The position numbers were made by a program, and so were the translations under genes. Under the pieces are notes generated by a model. That model saw nothing but the letters and a program-made list of their open reading frames with translations, ran no database searches and had not been told where the DNA came from. From Sphingomonas sp. PP-CE-1A-559 (GTDB taxonomy: Bacteria; Pseudomonadota; Alphaproteobacteria; Sphingomonadales; Sphingomonadaceae), in assembly GCF_004340965.1 (NCBI RefSeq), contig NZ_SLYA01000002.1, positions 930,001 through 994,000 of the forward strand: a stretch of DNA of 64,000 nucleotides, read 5' to 3'. Numbering within the stretch: position 1 is the stretch's first letter; each line of letters begins with the position of its first letter. Positions 7,882-16,374 of this stretch are shown here, piece by piece.

Positions 7882-9840
7882 ATGAGTGGCTTGATTTCCC
7901 GCCTCAGGCAACTGCGGCATTCCGACCAGTCGATTGCGGCCTCGGTACGTGCGACGCTGCTGGAGTCGCTTTACGCGTCCCCGCAATCCTTGGTGATCGG
8001 TGCACTGACCAGCAGCGGCATCATGGGGATCGTCGCATACGTCAGCGGAAACCTGGCGATGATCGCGTGTGCCGTGGCGATCGCGCTCGTCGCCGGTATC
8101 AGGGTCGGCGATGCCCTGGGGCGGCAACGGCGGCCGGCACCGGATCGCGTGAAGGGAAGCTGGGCCAAGCGGCAGGAGTTTCTCTATCGATCCGGTGCGC
8201 TGGGGTATTCGGCGTTGCTCGGTACGTTCGGCCTGCTCACGCTGGTGCATACCGACGACGGCGTACTCCAGCTCCTCGCGGTGACCACGACGATCGGGTA
8301 CGCGGCGGGAATCGCCGGTCGCAACGCCGGTCGACCGTGGATCGCCCTGTCACAGCTGTGCTTCGCGTCGCTGCCGCTGACGGTGGGGCTGATCGTCTCG
8401 CTGCAGCCGCTCAAGATGGCATTGGCGCTGGTGATCGTCCTGTTCGTCGTCGCGATGATGGACATCACGTTGCAGACCTATGGCGTCATCCTGAAGGCGA
8501 CACTCGTTTCGCGCGAGAAGGCGGCATTAGCGGAGCATCATGCCGCCATCGCGCGTCGCGACGATCTGACCGGCGTCGCCAACCGGACCGCGTTCCGCGA
8601 ACAGTTCGAGGCGCGCTTGCAGGCGCTCGGCCGCAGCGAAACGCGGCTGGCGATCTACTGGCTCGATCTCGACCGGTTCAAGGAAATCAACGACTCGTTC
8701 GGTCATCTGGCCGGCAACGCGCTGCTCGCGGGCGTGGCCCAGCGGCTGAACGACGCCTTCGGCACGACCGGGATCGTCGCGCGGCTTGGCGGCGACGAGT
8801 TCGCGGTGATTTGCGAAGTGGTCCAGCAGTCGGACGCCTCTGCGATCGGCCAGCGTATCATCGACTTGGTCGAGCAGCCGGTGCATCACGACGGGCGCAC
8901 GCTGCACGTCGGCGCATCGCTCGGCATCGCGATCGCGCCACCCGATGGCACCGATGCCGACACGTTGCTGAAGAACGCCGACCTTGCCCTCTACCGCGCG
9001 AAGGACAGCGGCCGCGGTCAGATGCGCTTCTACGAACCGTTGATGGACGAGAAGATCGAGCGGACGCGCGACCTCGGCGCGGAAATGCAGGGCGCGCTCG
9101 AACGTGGCGAGTTCCATCTCGTCTTCCAGCCGATCTTCGACCTGACCGGCGACCGCATCCTCTCCTGCGAGACGTTGCTGCGCTGGACCAACCAGCGGCA
9201 TGGCGCGATTTCTCCTGCCGAGTTCATTCCGATCGCCGAGGACAATGGCCTGATCGTCGCGATTGGCAGTTGGGTGATCCGCGAGGCGTGTCGGATCGCA
9301 AGCGGCTGGCCCACCGACGTGACTATCGCCGTCAACCTGTCGCCGATCCAGCTGCGATCGGCGAACCTGCCGATGGTCATCATGAGTGCGCTTGCGGCGA
9401 GCGGTTTCGCGGCGGAGCGGCTTGAACTCGAGGTGACGGAATCCGTCCTGCTCGAGGATATCGAGGCGTCGTTGGCGGCACTGGATGCGATCAATCGGCT
9501 GAACGTGCGGACGACGCTCGACGATTTCGGCACGGGTTACTCCTCGCTCAGCTACCTGACCAAGTTCCCCTTCCAGACCTTGAAGATCGATCGTTCCTTC
9601 ATCGCCGACCTCGAGCAAAGCCCGGCCTCGGTGGCGATCGTCCAGACCGTGATCGAACTGGCGGCCAAACTCGGCATGCGGACGGTAGCGGAGGGCGTCG
9701 AAACGCACGCGCAACTCGAGCAGCTGCGGCGCACGCGGTGCGATGCGGTACAAGGGTTCCTGCTGGCGCATCCGATGCCGGCAAGCATGGTCGCGACCAT
9801 GCTTGCCGGCGACGACGTCAAGGCACTGGGGCGCTCCTGA
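7882..9840 (+). CDS. Membrane GGDEF-EAL protein (c-di-GMP cyclase/phosphodiesterase)
   Basis: A 652-residue inner-membrane protein. About six hydrophobic segments fill residues 25-200 (for example SLVIGALTSSGIMGIVAYV and LALVIVLFVVAMMDI), followed by a GGDEF domain with an intact GGDEF at 303-307 and an EAL domain whose signature reads ETL at 430-432. DDFGTGYSSLSYL and the terminal AEGVE are conserved. No RxxD inhibitory site is present five residues before GGDEF. It is predicted to make and/or break cyclic di-GMP. ATG 7882 is preceded by AAGGA (7870-7874); the frame upstream to 7810 has no signal. It converges on the rpfF-like gene with only eight bases between stops. The N-terminal sensor is not a family I recognise. 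Confidence 0.9.
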   Translation: MSGLISRLRQLRHSDQSIAASVRATLLESLYASPQSLVIGALTSSGIMGIVAYVSGNLAMIACAVAIALVAGIRVGDALGRQRRPAPDRVKGSWAKRQEFLYRSGALGYSALLGTFGLLTLVHTDDGVLQLLAVTTTIGYAAGIAGRNAGRPWIALSQLCFASLPLTVGLIVSLQPLKMALALVIVLFVVAMMDITLQTYGVILKATLVSREKAALAEHHAAIARRDDLTGVANRTAFREQFEARLQALGRSETRLAIYWLDLDRFKEINDSFGHLAGNALLAGVAQRLNDAFGTTGIVARLGGDEFAVICEVVQQSDASAIGQRIIDLVEQPVHHDGRTLHVGASLGIAIAPPDGTDADTLLKNADLALYRAKDSGRGQMRFYEPLMDEKIERTRDLGAEMQGALERGEFHLVFQPIFDLTGDRILSCETLLRWTNQRHGAISPAEFIPIAEDNGLIVAIGSWVIREACRIASGWPTDVTIAVNLSPIQLRSANLPMVIMSALAASGFAAERLELEVTESVLLEDIEASLAALDAINRLNVRTTLDDFGTGYSSLSYLTKFPFQTLKIDRSFIADLEQSPASVAIVQTVIELAAKLGMRTVAEGVETHAQLEQLRRTRCDAVQGFLLAHPMPASMVATMLAGDDVKALGRS

Positions 9841-9848
9841 GCGTTTGA

Positions 9849-10772
9849 TTATGCGGCCTTGTCCAGCAACCGCGTCTGCGCACCGACGAGGCGGCGCATC
9901 AGTTTCAGGTCGGCCTCGCTGAGCCGCAAGGCGGCATCGGCCCAGAGGTCGACGACGGCTTCGAGTTCGCCGAGCGGCAGCGGATTGACCGACCTCGACG
10001 CCTCGTAGATCGCGCAGTGCCCGCTATGCCGACGGCGGTTTTGGCGAATGTAGCGCTCGACTTCGGCGCGGCCCATGCCGGGATCGGCGAGCGCGTGGAC
10101 GATGCCGAGCTCGTACAGTTCTTCGGCGGTGTACGACCGGCCGCTTAGGATCATCTGTTCCGCCCGCGCCGCGCCCAGGCGCCGGGACAGGAAGCAATGC
10201 GCGCCCATGCCGGGAAAGAGACCGAAATTGGTTTCGGGCAGGCCGAAATGCGTGCCGCGTTCGGCGATCACAACGTTGAACGACAACAGCGCCTCGAACC
10301 CACCCCCCAGCGCATCGCCTTCCACCAACCCGATCGTGATGATCGGTTGATCGAGGCTCAGCATGTTGCGATGCAGGATATGGACACATGCACGGCCGTA
10401 GCGGACGAGCGCCTCCCGATCGCCGTTGCGGATGTGCGCCGAGAAGAGATCGAGGTCACCGCCCAGGGAAAACACGCCGGGAAAACGAGATCCGAGGACG
10501 ACATACAGGATCGGCATGGTAGCCGACGACCGCGCGGTTGCGATGTCGTTCTGCCACTGGGTGAACTCGGCGAGCAAACCAGGGTTGAAGCTCGGCCGGC
10601 TGCGTTGGCGCATGTAGGTCCAGAGGGTTTCGAGTTCGGCGTCGAAATGCGTTTCCAGGTCGACGAACTCGAACGGGCGCCGGCTGAGCACCGCGCTGAA
10701 GGAATGGATCGACGCCTCGTGAAGCTCTTGGTGCCTTTCGGAGGGTATGGAGGGGGAATGTTCGAAGGTCAT
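9849..10772 (-). CDS. rpfF: RpfF-like DSF synthase (crotonase-fold enoyl-CoA hydratase/thioesterase)
   Basis: A 307-residue crotonase-superfamily protein. It shows FPGVFSLGGDLDLF (oxyanion hole, about 97-110), VEGDALGGGFEALLS (150-164), IAERGTHFGLPETNFGLFPG (169-188) and FLSRRLGAARAEQMILSGR. The two glutamates E160 and E180 lie 20 residues apart, as the catalytic pair E141/E161 does in Xanthomonas RpfF. The surrounding GDALGGGFE and LPE..F.LFPGMGA strings are the RpfF hallmarks rather than those of ordinary hydratases. RpfF makes cis-2-unsaturated fatty-acid diffusible signal factors from acyl-ACP. The start is ATG 10772 with AAGGA upstream. No RpfC or RpfG is in the window, and the neighbour is a GGDEF-EAL gene. 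Function is inferred from motifs. Confidence 0.85.
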   Translation of the reverse strand: MTFEHSPSIPSERHQELHEASIHSFSAVLSRRPFEFVDLETHFDAELETLWTYMRQRSRPSFNPGLLAEFTQWQNDIATARSSATMPILYVVLGSRFPGVFSLGGDLDLFSAHIRNGDREALVRYGRACVHILHRNMLSLDQPIITIGLVEGDALGGGFEALLSFNVVIAERGTHFGLPETNFGLFPGMGAHCFLSRRLGAARAEQMILSGRSYTAEELYELGIVHALADPGMGRAEVERYIRQNRRRHSGHCAIYEASRSVNPLPLGELEAVVDLWADAALRLSEADLKLMRRLVGAQTRLLDKAA

Positions 10773-10887
10773 TGCGACGTCCTTTTTTACAAGCAGCGGT
10801 CTGCTGCGCGAAAAGGTTACGTCGGAATCCGAAAACCAAGCTGCGATTCGGTCGGCAATTGGGGTGGTTGGTCGTGCTTTCGAGACT

Positions 10888-13254
10888 TCACAGCCCGATC
10901 GTGGCGCGCAGGGTTATGGTCCTCGGCCGGATGGGAACGGTCTGCGTCCTAGTGGCCAGCGTGAACGGATTGCCGAAGCCGAAACTGTTGCCGCGGCTGT
11001 CGAGCAGGTTGTCGACGGCGATCGACCAGTGCCACGGCCCGCGGTCGATCGTCGCGCCGGCGTCGATCGTCGCGTAGTTCCCCGCCGGACGATCCAGCAA
11101 CGGATCGAAACTAAGTCGCGTGCGACCGGTATAGCGCGCGACACCGTAAACCGACGCGGGCGAGCCGAACGCGACGAGCGTTCGCGATGCCGTCAGTCGA
11201 GACGATATGTCGGGAACGACCGGCAATCGCCGATCGTCGCGATCGAGGCCGGTGTTCGACGACGGCGACGTCAGGCGGGCGCGTTGCAGCGTGGTCCCGA
11301 AATCGATCGTGATCGCGGACATGTTCAGGACGCCACCGAGTTCGACGCCGTAGTTGACCGCGTTGCCCGCATCGACCGTACCGAGAAGTCCGTCGGGGCC
11401 GACCGTATCGCTGCGCAAATGCTGCCACGCCGAACCAAACACGGCACCGTGGAAGGCCAGGCGGTCACGTGCGATGCGGATGCGCCAGCCGAGTTCAAGG
11501 CTCTGGAGTTCGTCGCCGGGGATCCGGAGATTGGTCGGATCGGCGGTCCGGCTGATACCCGCGGGACGCACGGCGCTGGCATAGCGAAGCCAGACGAGGC
11601 CGAGATCGTCGCGATGCCAGCTGAGCGTTCCGCTGGGGGTAACGCCGATACGGTTGGCGCGAACGCGGCCGGGTGCCTGTTGTTCAAGATGGCTCGACGT
11701 CGAGAAGGCCCGCAGCCCGAGCTTGAAATCGAGCGCGTTCGAGAGGCGCTGCGTACCCTCGGTGAACACGGCGAGATCCGTGACGTCCTCCTCGTCGCGT
11801 CGCGCGTCGATGGTATCGTCGCCGACCGACGTGAAGCGACCCTTTAGAAGGCTGGTCGAATGCAGGATGGTCGCACCGATGATCCAGGGATGGCGCGCGG
11901 TCGGGTCACTCAGCCGGACCTCCTGCGACAGCAACCGCGCGGAGCGATCCTCGACATACGCGACCGGTGATGCCACGCCGAGCGACGATGCCAGAATACT
12001 CGCATCATAGGTGCTGCCGAACTCCTGGTCGACATAGGCCGTCGTGGCCTGCGCCTCGAGTTTGCCGATCGGCCCCCGCACCGTCAGCGCCCCGGATGTG
12101 AAGTCGTTGTCCTGCGGCTCGGCGATCCGCGTGCCGCGCGACAGGCCACTGGTCGCATATTGGCTGTCGCGCGCGTCGATGCGTTGGGCGACGCCGCTCA
12201 GGGTCGCCGACCACCCCTCGCCGATCGACCAGCGCAGCGCGGCACGGCCACCGACCCGCCGCGTGCGGTTAACGTCGCGCCGATCGCGCCCGGTATCGTC
12301 GATCCAGCCGGGCATCGTCTCGACCCAGCCCGAGGCCCGAAGCGCGACCGTACCGGTGACGATCGGCAGGTTGAGCATCCCCTCGACCGCGCCACCGACT
12401 GCACCGTTGTTGATCCCCGTTCCCTCGACCGCGACGCCGCCCGCGCGCCGATCCAGGTCCGGCGCGGCGGTCACGACACGAACGACCCCGCCGAGTGCAC
12501 CGGTGCCGTAGAGCGTGCCCTGCGGTCCGCGCAATATCTCGATCCGGTCCACGTCGACGAGCCGCAGGTCGGGATCGGGTGACGAATAGCCGATCCGTGC
12601 ATCGTCCAGATACAGGCTGACGAGCGACTGGCTGGTGCCGTTGAACGCGCTGTCGGCAACCCCGCGGAGAAAAATCCGATCACGGCCCGGGCCCAGGTTC
12701 GTGGAAAATGCCCCGTCGGTCGTCGCCATGACGTCCGTCAGTCCACGCCGCCCCGCCAGCCGACCCAAGGTAGGTGCACCGACGATACTGATCGAAGCGG
12801 GAAGATCGGACAGCCGTTCGTCGCGCTTGCTGGCGATGACGACGATATCACCGGTCATCAGCGTCCCTGCGGCGTCACCGCCACGCGCCGGCGCGCGCGG
12901 TGGTTTTGCCGGAATCGCCTCGATCCGCCACGTGGTCGCATCGACCTGCACCGCGCGCAGCCGGCTGCCGGCCAACATGCGGCGTACGGCCTGCGCTACG
13001 TCGGCAGAATGGTCGACCCGCTTGATGACGATATCCGGCAATCCGCCCGCCATTCCGATCGAGATCCCGGTCTGGCTTGCAAGCGACTCGAGCGCAGATC
13101 GTAAAGGTCCCGCAGGAATCGTGATCGAACGCTTGGCCCGTGGAGCCCGTTCAGCGTCCGCCGACGGCACCCAGATGTACGACGCCAGCAACCCGACGAA
13201 CGCGTATCGGCAGCACTGCGTGCAGCTGATCGACGAGCCGCGATCCGTCACCAA
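10888..13254 (-). CDS. TonB-dependent receptor with STN signalling domain (FecA-like transducer)
   Basis: A 788-residue outer-membrane receptor. A signal peptide (about 1-34, hydrophobic YAFVGLLASYIWVPSADA) is followed by a secretin/TonB N-terminal STN domain (about 43-112, with ITIPAGPLRSALESLASQTG), a TonB-box/plug region (VVIASKRDERLSDLP; IEILRGPQGTLYGTGALGG) and a beta barrel ending in an aromatic-poor strand ITLRATIGL. The STN domain passes ligand-bound state to the FecR protein encoded just upstream, which controls the FecI-type sigma factor. The start is TTG 13254 or GTG 13251. The first ~100 bases overlap the fecR gene, and no later in-frame start would keep the signal peptide. The ligand is unknown; siderophores are the usual ligands. 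Confidence 0.9.
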   Translation of the reverse strand: MVTDRGSSISCTQCCRYAFVGLLASYIWVPSADAERAPRAKRSITIPAGPLRSALESLASQTGISIGMAGGLPDIVIKRVDHSADVAQAVRRMLAGSRLRAVQVDATTWRIEAIPAKPPRAPARGGDAAGTLMTGDIVVIASKRDERLSDLPASISIVGAPTLGRLAGRRGLTDVMATTDGAFSTNLGPGRDRIFLRGVADSAFNGTSQSLVSLYLDDARIGYSSPDPDLRLVDVDRIEILRGPQGTLYGTGALGGVVRVVTAAPDLDRRAGGVAVEGTGINNGAVGGAVEGMLNLPIVTGTVALRASGWVETMPGWIDDTGRDRRDVNRTRRVGGRAALRWSIGEGWSATLSGVAQRIDARDSQYATSGLSRGTRIAEPQDNDFTSGALTVRGPIGKLEAQATTAYVDQEFGSTYDASILASSLGVASPVAYVEDRSARLLSQEVRLSDPTARHPWIIGATILHSTSLLKGRFTSVGDDTIDARRDEEDVTDLAVFTEGTQRLSNALDFKLGLRAFSTSSHLEQQAPGRVRANRIGVTPSGTLSWHRDDLGLVWLRYASAVRPAGISRTADPTNLRIPGDELQSLELGWRIRIARDRLAFHGAVFGSAWQHLRSDTVGPDGLLGTVDAGNAVNYGVELGGVLNMSAITIDFGTTLQRARLTSPSSNTGLDRDDRRLPVVPDISSRLTASRTLVAFGSPASVYGVARYTGRTRLSFDPLLDRPAGNYATIDAGATIDRGPWHWSIAVDNLLDSRGNSFGFGNPFTLATRTQTVPIRPRTITLRATIGL

Positions 13255-14149
13255 TCGTCAACACCCCGGAAAAACGCAGGTTCGCCGCCGAAGGATCGAC
13301 GGTCAACGGGCTGTCCGCATACCGCGCGATATCCGCCGCAACCAGTGGCAATGGTGCGCCGTCATAGTCGAGGCGGCCGTCGGTCCAGTCGGACACGCGC
13401 GCAGGATCGACCTTCCGCCGTTCGGCAGTCTGTTTGTCCGACGTGATATCCAGGCTCTGGCCCGCGTGCAGCGTCGTTGCGTCGGACGGCCTGCCCCCGA
13501 CCGGCGTGACGCTCACCATACCCTCGGCGACGGTGACGGCGACCCGTCCACGCGCACTCACGACATCGAACGTCGTGCCGAGATCGCGTACCTCGTAGCC
13601 GCCCGCGCGAACCATCAGGACGCGCGAAGGATCGTGTCGGACGGCAAAGTTCGCCGCGCCCTGTGCGATCTCGATCACCGGACTACCGCCGCCGCTGACG
13701 GACACGCGAGAGCCGCGATCGATCTGCATGCGACTGCCATCGGCAAGCGTCACAGACCGGGTTTCGGTGCGACCCGTTTCATAGGCCTGGGCTGCGTCGT
13801 CGCCCGACGGCGCGACCAACATGAACGCCAGCCCCGCGGCAAGCGCTCCACTGGAACCGAGCGCCGCCCACTGCCACCGACGACCGCGCGATGCTGCAAA
13901 GGGTATGACGTCTTGGTCGGCAATGTCCGCATTGTCGTCATTCGCCGGCAGGCGCGCGGCGATCGCCGGTGCGGCAGCGACGAACTCCGCATCGAGACTC
14001 GCGATCGAATCATAGGCAGCGCGATGGACCGGGTCGGCCGCCAGCCACTCGCCGAACCGGTCCCAGTCCATATCCGGCGCGTCGAGCCTCGAATGCCACG
14101 TCGCAGCGGCTTCGGCCGCACTATCCGTCGCCGCGTGCGTGTCAGTCAT
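13151..14149 (-). CDS. FecR-family anti-sigma/sigma regulator
   Basis: A 332-residue single-pass inner-membrane regulator. Residues 15-55 form the cytoplasmic sigma-binding domain (ATWHSRLDAPDMDWDRFGEW, then WLAADPVHRAAYD), a transmembrane helix spans about 93-113 (WAALGSSGALAAGLAFMLV), and the periplasmic FecR domain follows (SVTLADGSRMQIDRGSRVSV; YEVRDLGTTFDVVSARG). The C-terminal FecA-like STN-binding part includes FSGVLTIGDGSRLVDQLHAV. The start is ATG 14149, preceded by AGGGGG; the frame upstream is less likely. Its last ~100 bases also encode the receptor signal peptide in another frame, so receptor translation is probably coupled to FecR. Confidence 0.92.
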   Translation of the reverse strand: MTDTHAATDSAAEAAATWHSRLDAPDMDWDRFGEWLAADPVHRAAYDSIASLDAEFVAAAPAIAARLPANDDNADIADQDVIPFAASRGRRWQWAALGSSGALAAGLAFMLVAPSGDDAAQAYETGRTETRSVTLADGSRMQIDRGSRVSVSGGGSPVIEIAQGAANFAVRHDPSRVLMVRAGGYEVRDLGTTFDVVSARGRVAVTVAEGMVSVTPVGGRPSDATTLHAGQSLDITSDKQTAERRKVDPARVSDWTDGRLDYDGAPLPLVAADIARYADSPLTVDPSAANLRFSGVLTIGDGSRLVDQLHAVLPIRVRRVAGVVHLGAVGGR

Positions 14150-14289
14150 GCGTCCCCCTTTCCGGCGGATGCCCCCCGCCTGTGTCAGGATCGACGCAAC
14201 CCGCGGCAATCCTGCAAACCTATCCCGATGGATATCGGACCGCTTGATAGACGCCGCGGCACGGATCGAACCGCACCCCTCCCCCTAAA

Positions 14290-15000
14290 TCATTCATCCA
14301 ACGCCTTTCTCAGATGTCGGAGGGCGACGGCGATGTGTTTTTCGACAGCGCTTCGCGAGATACCGAGTTCGGCGGCAATGTCGGCGTGGGACACGCCGTC
14401 GACACGATGGCGGCGGAATACGCGCATCGCTCCCTCGGGGGGGCCGGACAGCGCAGCGGCCAGCCGATCGAACCGCTGGCGGCTGGCGACCGCGTCGAAT
14501 GCGGAGGGCGCATCGTCGACCGCCTCCACACCGACGATCGACGTCGTCGCGTCGACATAGCCAATGTCGCGACGCTGACGACGGCCATTCGCACGGACAC
14601 GGTCGAGCACGATGTTCATGCCGACGCGGTGCAGATACGCTAGCGGATTGGCGATCGGTCCCGTTGCCTGTCCCAGCGACGGCTGCGCCGTGTGGAGCCA
14701 GATTTCCTGCACGACGTCCTCGGCCTCCGCAACACTGCCTGTCCGCGCCGTAAAGAACCGGACGAGCCGGCCATGATTGGCAGCGAGTACGGCGGACAAA
14801 CCTTCGGACTGGCCCGAGGAAGGTATTGTATCGGGGTCGGCTACAGTATTCCTCCGAGGCTCATCGTCGCTGGAAGGCGTCTTGCTCCTGCCCGTCCGGG
14901 ATGTCGCCCTGAAAAATAAGACCGTCGGCGTCGGGTCAGCGCGCTGAGTGGTTCGGTACAATCCCGAAACGGTCGCACAGGCGGATCGTCGCGGCGGCAA
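14290..15000 (-). CDS. FecI-type ECF sigma factor (start uncertain)
   Basis: An extracytoplasmic-function sigma factor. Region 2 is seen in LSAVLAANHGRLVRFFTART and AEDVVQEIWLHTA, and region 4 in VDGVSHADIAAELGISRSAV followed by EKHIAVALRHLRKAL. This is the FecI subgroup that partners FecR. The longest frame opens at TTG 15000 (236 residues), but its first ~67 residues are not conserved and overlap a probable small gene. A TTG at 14799, just before the conserved LSAVLAANHG, gives the usual ~170-residue size, although its ribosome-binding site is poor. It is followed by fecR after 140 bases. The regulon is most likely the downstream receptor operon. Confidence 0.85.
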   Translation of the reverse strand: MPPRRSACATVSGLYRTTQRADPTPTVLFFRATSRTGRSKTPSSDDEPRRNTVADPDTIPSSGQSEGLSAVLAANHGRLVRFFTARTGSVAEAEDVVQEIWLHTAQPSLGQATGPIANPLAYLHRVGMNIVLDRVRANGRRQRRDIGYVDATTSIVGVEAVDDAPSAFDAVASRQRFDRLAAALSGPPEGAMRVFRRHRVDGVSHADIAAELGISRSAVEKHIAVALRHLRKALDE

Positions 15001-15208
15001 GGCTCAGGACCGCATACGCCGGAATGGCAAGGTAGAACAGCGGACAGCCCCAGGCGGAGCGCGGGTGTACGAAGGCGTCGATCAGGCGTCCGTCGCCCCG
15101 AAAATCGCAGAGCGGCACCGCCACTTCGGGCGGCTCGACTTGCCGAGCTGGGTCGTGATCCGAAAGATGTATCGGTTGCAAGACGAAATGGGTCGCGGTC
15201 ATCGACAT
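14936..15208 (-). CDS. Small membrane protein coupled to the GT4 gene, unknown function
   Basis: A 90-residue open frame that I do not recognise. A single hydrophobic segment near residues 57-78 (LFYLAIPAYAVLSLAAATIR) predicts one membrane helix. The first ~50 residues are polar and contain VPLCDFRGDGRLIDAFVHP. Two things argue that it is real. The glycosyltransferase stop overlaps its third codon as ATGA (15199-15202), with a further ATG at 15206-15208, and an AGAAGGA Shine-Dalgarno sequence lies just upstream. It would be the last gene of the deacetylase-GT4 unit. If expressed, it makes the TTG 15000 start of the sigma factor less likely. Confidence 0.6.
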   Translation of the reverse strand: MSMTATHFVLQPIHLSDHDPARQVEPPEVAVPLCDFRGDGRLIDAFVHPRSAWGCPLFYLAIPAYAVLSLAAATIRLCDRFGIVPNHSAR

Positions 15209-16374
15209 GATCCTTCTCTCCTCACCAGATTCTCGTTCGCGTACAGCGCGAGCAGCGCGTCGAAATGATCGTCCATCGTGCGGACCGGGGCTGCCGCGCG
15301 TGGCGTACGACTATTGCGGGCGACCGAAAGGATCGCCTCGGACGCTGCCAGTGCGTCGCTGGACCGATACAAGACGCCACCGGATTTCCGCGCGAGGTCG
15401 GCGGCGCCGCCGCGATCGGGCGCGATCAGCGGCAGGCCCGACGCGATCGCCTCGGCGGCGACGAAGCAGAAGGTTTCCGCCTCGCATCCGTGGATCAAGG
15501 CATCCGCGCTCGCCATCATCCGCGCTAGTGCCGGGCGGTCGGTGGTCGGTTCGAGCAGGCGGACGTGCGGATTGCCGTCGATCGCCTCGATCACGGGACG
15601 CTGGCGTGATCCGCCACCGACGATGACGAGGCCTACCGGCGCCTGCGCCCCCGCCATGGTCGCCGCCTGCGCCACCATAGGCCAGCGCTTTTCCGGTGCG
15701 TGGCGGCCGACGCCGATCAGCAGCATCGCGTCTTCCGGGAGGCCGCATAGCGCCAGCATCTCGCGACGGACGGTCATGTCGCGAAGCGCCGGCGAGAACT
15801 GTCCGGGCTCGACGCCCATCGGATCGGTCAGCACCTTTTGTAGGCCGCCCCCCCGCAACCGCTCGCTCAGGCTGTCGCTTGCGCTGACGATCATGTCGAA
15901 GCGTTGGTCGAGGCGGCGTAAGTGGCGCCAATACCAGTCGAACGCGCGGTCGATCGTCTGCGTCGTGGCGACTCCGCCGAACCAGCGATACGCATAGGCC
16001 GCCAGCGGATCGGCGTGAGCAATCAGCGCGAGTCGCGCCCGGGCGCCGCGTTCGCTTTTCCAGTCCGCGACCATCGACGCGCTGCGCCACGGCGAAGAGA
16101 CTTCGACGAGGTCCGGATCCTCTTCGTCGAGCACGCGGTGTAGCGCCGATCGATCGGAGAAATAGCGGTAGGATCGGTCGAGCGGAAACCGCGGCGAGCG
16201 AACCCAGCGTATCCGCGCGTTCGGCCCACGGCGTTCCTCGCCGTCGCGCTCGCCCGGTGCGACGACCACCATCTCATGCCCACGTTCGGCAAAGGCGACG
16301 AGCTTGCGGTCGACATAGGTCCGGACCCCGCCGCCGCTGGGCGTGTAGAAGGCGCAGACATCAACGATCTTCAT
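15199..16374 (-). CDS. GT4-family glycosyltransferase
   Basis: A 391-residue GT-B glycosyltransferase. The N-terminus is MKIVDVCAFYTPSGGGVRTY (GGGV acceptor loop). The donor domain has LIGVGRHAPEKRWPMVAQAA, LVIVGGGSRQ, and ADALIHGCEAETFCFVAAEA (EX7E-type: E in CEAET, E in AAEA), then SGLPLIAPDRGGAADLA. The start is ATG 16374, with a longer open frame rejected because MKIVDVCAF is the normal first strand. It overlaps the end of the deacetylase gene by 14 bases and the small membrane gene by 4-10 bases, so the three are one translation unit. A role with the deacetylase in making an extracellular glycan or glycolipid is inferred. Confidence 0.88.
   Translation of the reverse strand: MKIVDVCAFYTPSGGGVRTYVDRKLVAFAERGHEMVVVAPGERDGEERRGPNARIRWVRSPRFPLDRSYRYFSDRSALHRVLDEEDPDLVEVSSPWRSASMVADWKSERGARARLALIAHADPLAAYAYRWFGGVATTQTIDRAFDWYWRHLRRLDQRFDMIVSASDSLSERLRGGGLQKVLTDPMGVEPGQFSPALRDMTVRREMLALCGLPEDAMLLIGVGRHAPEKRWPMVAQAATMAGAQAPVGLVIVGGGSRQRPVIEAIDGNPHVRLLEPTTDRPALARMMASADALIHGCEAETFCFVAAEAIASGLPLIAPDRGGAADLARKSGGVLYRSSDALAASEAILSVARNSRTPRAAAPVRTMDDHFDALLALYANENLVRREGSCR

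Noticed and set aside
12635..14560. Open frame of 641 codons on the plus strand
   Set aside because: It runs against the receptor and FecR and across the sigma factor gene, all of which have recognisable motifs. Its product has none.
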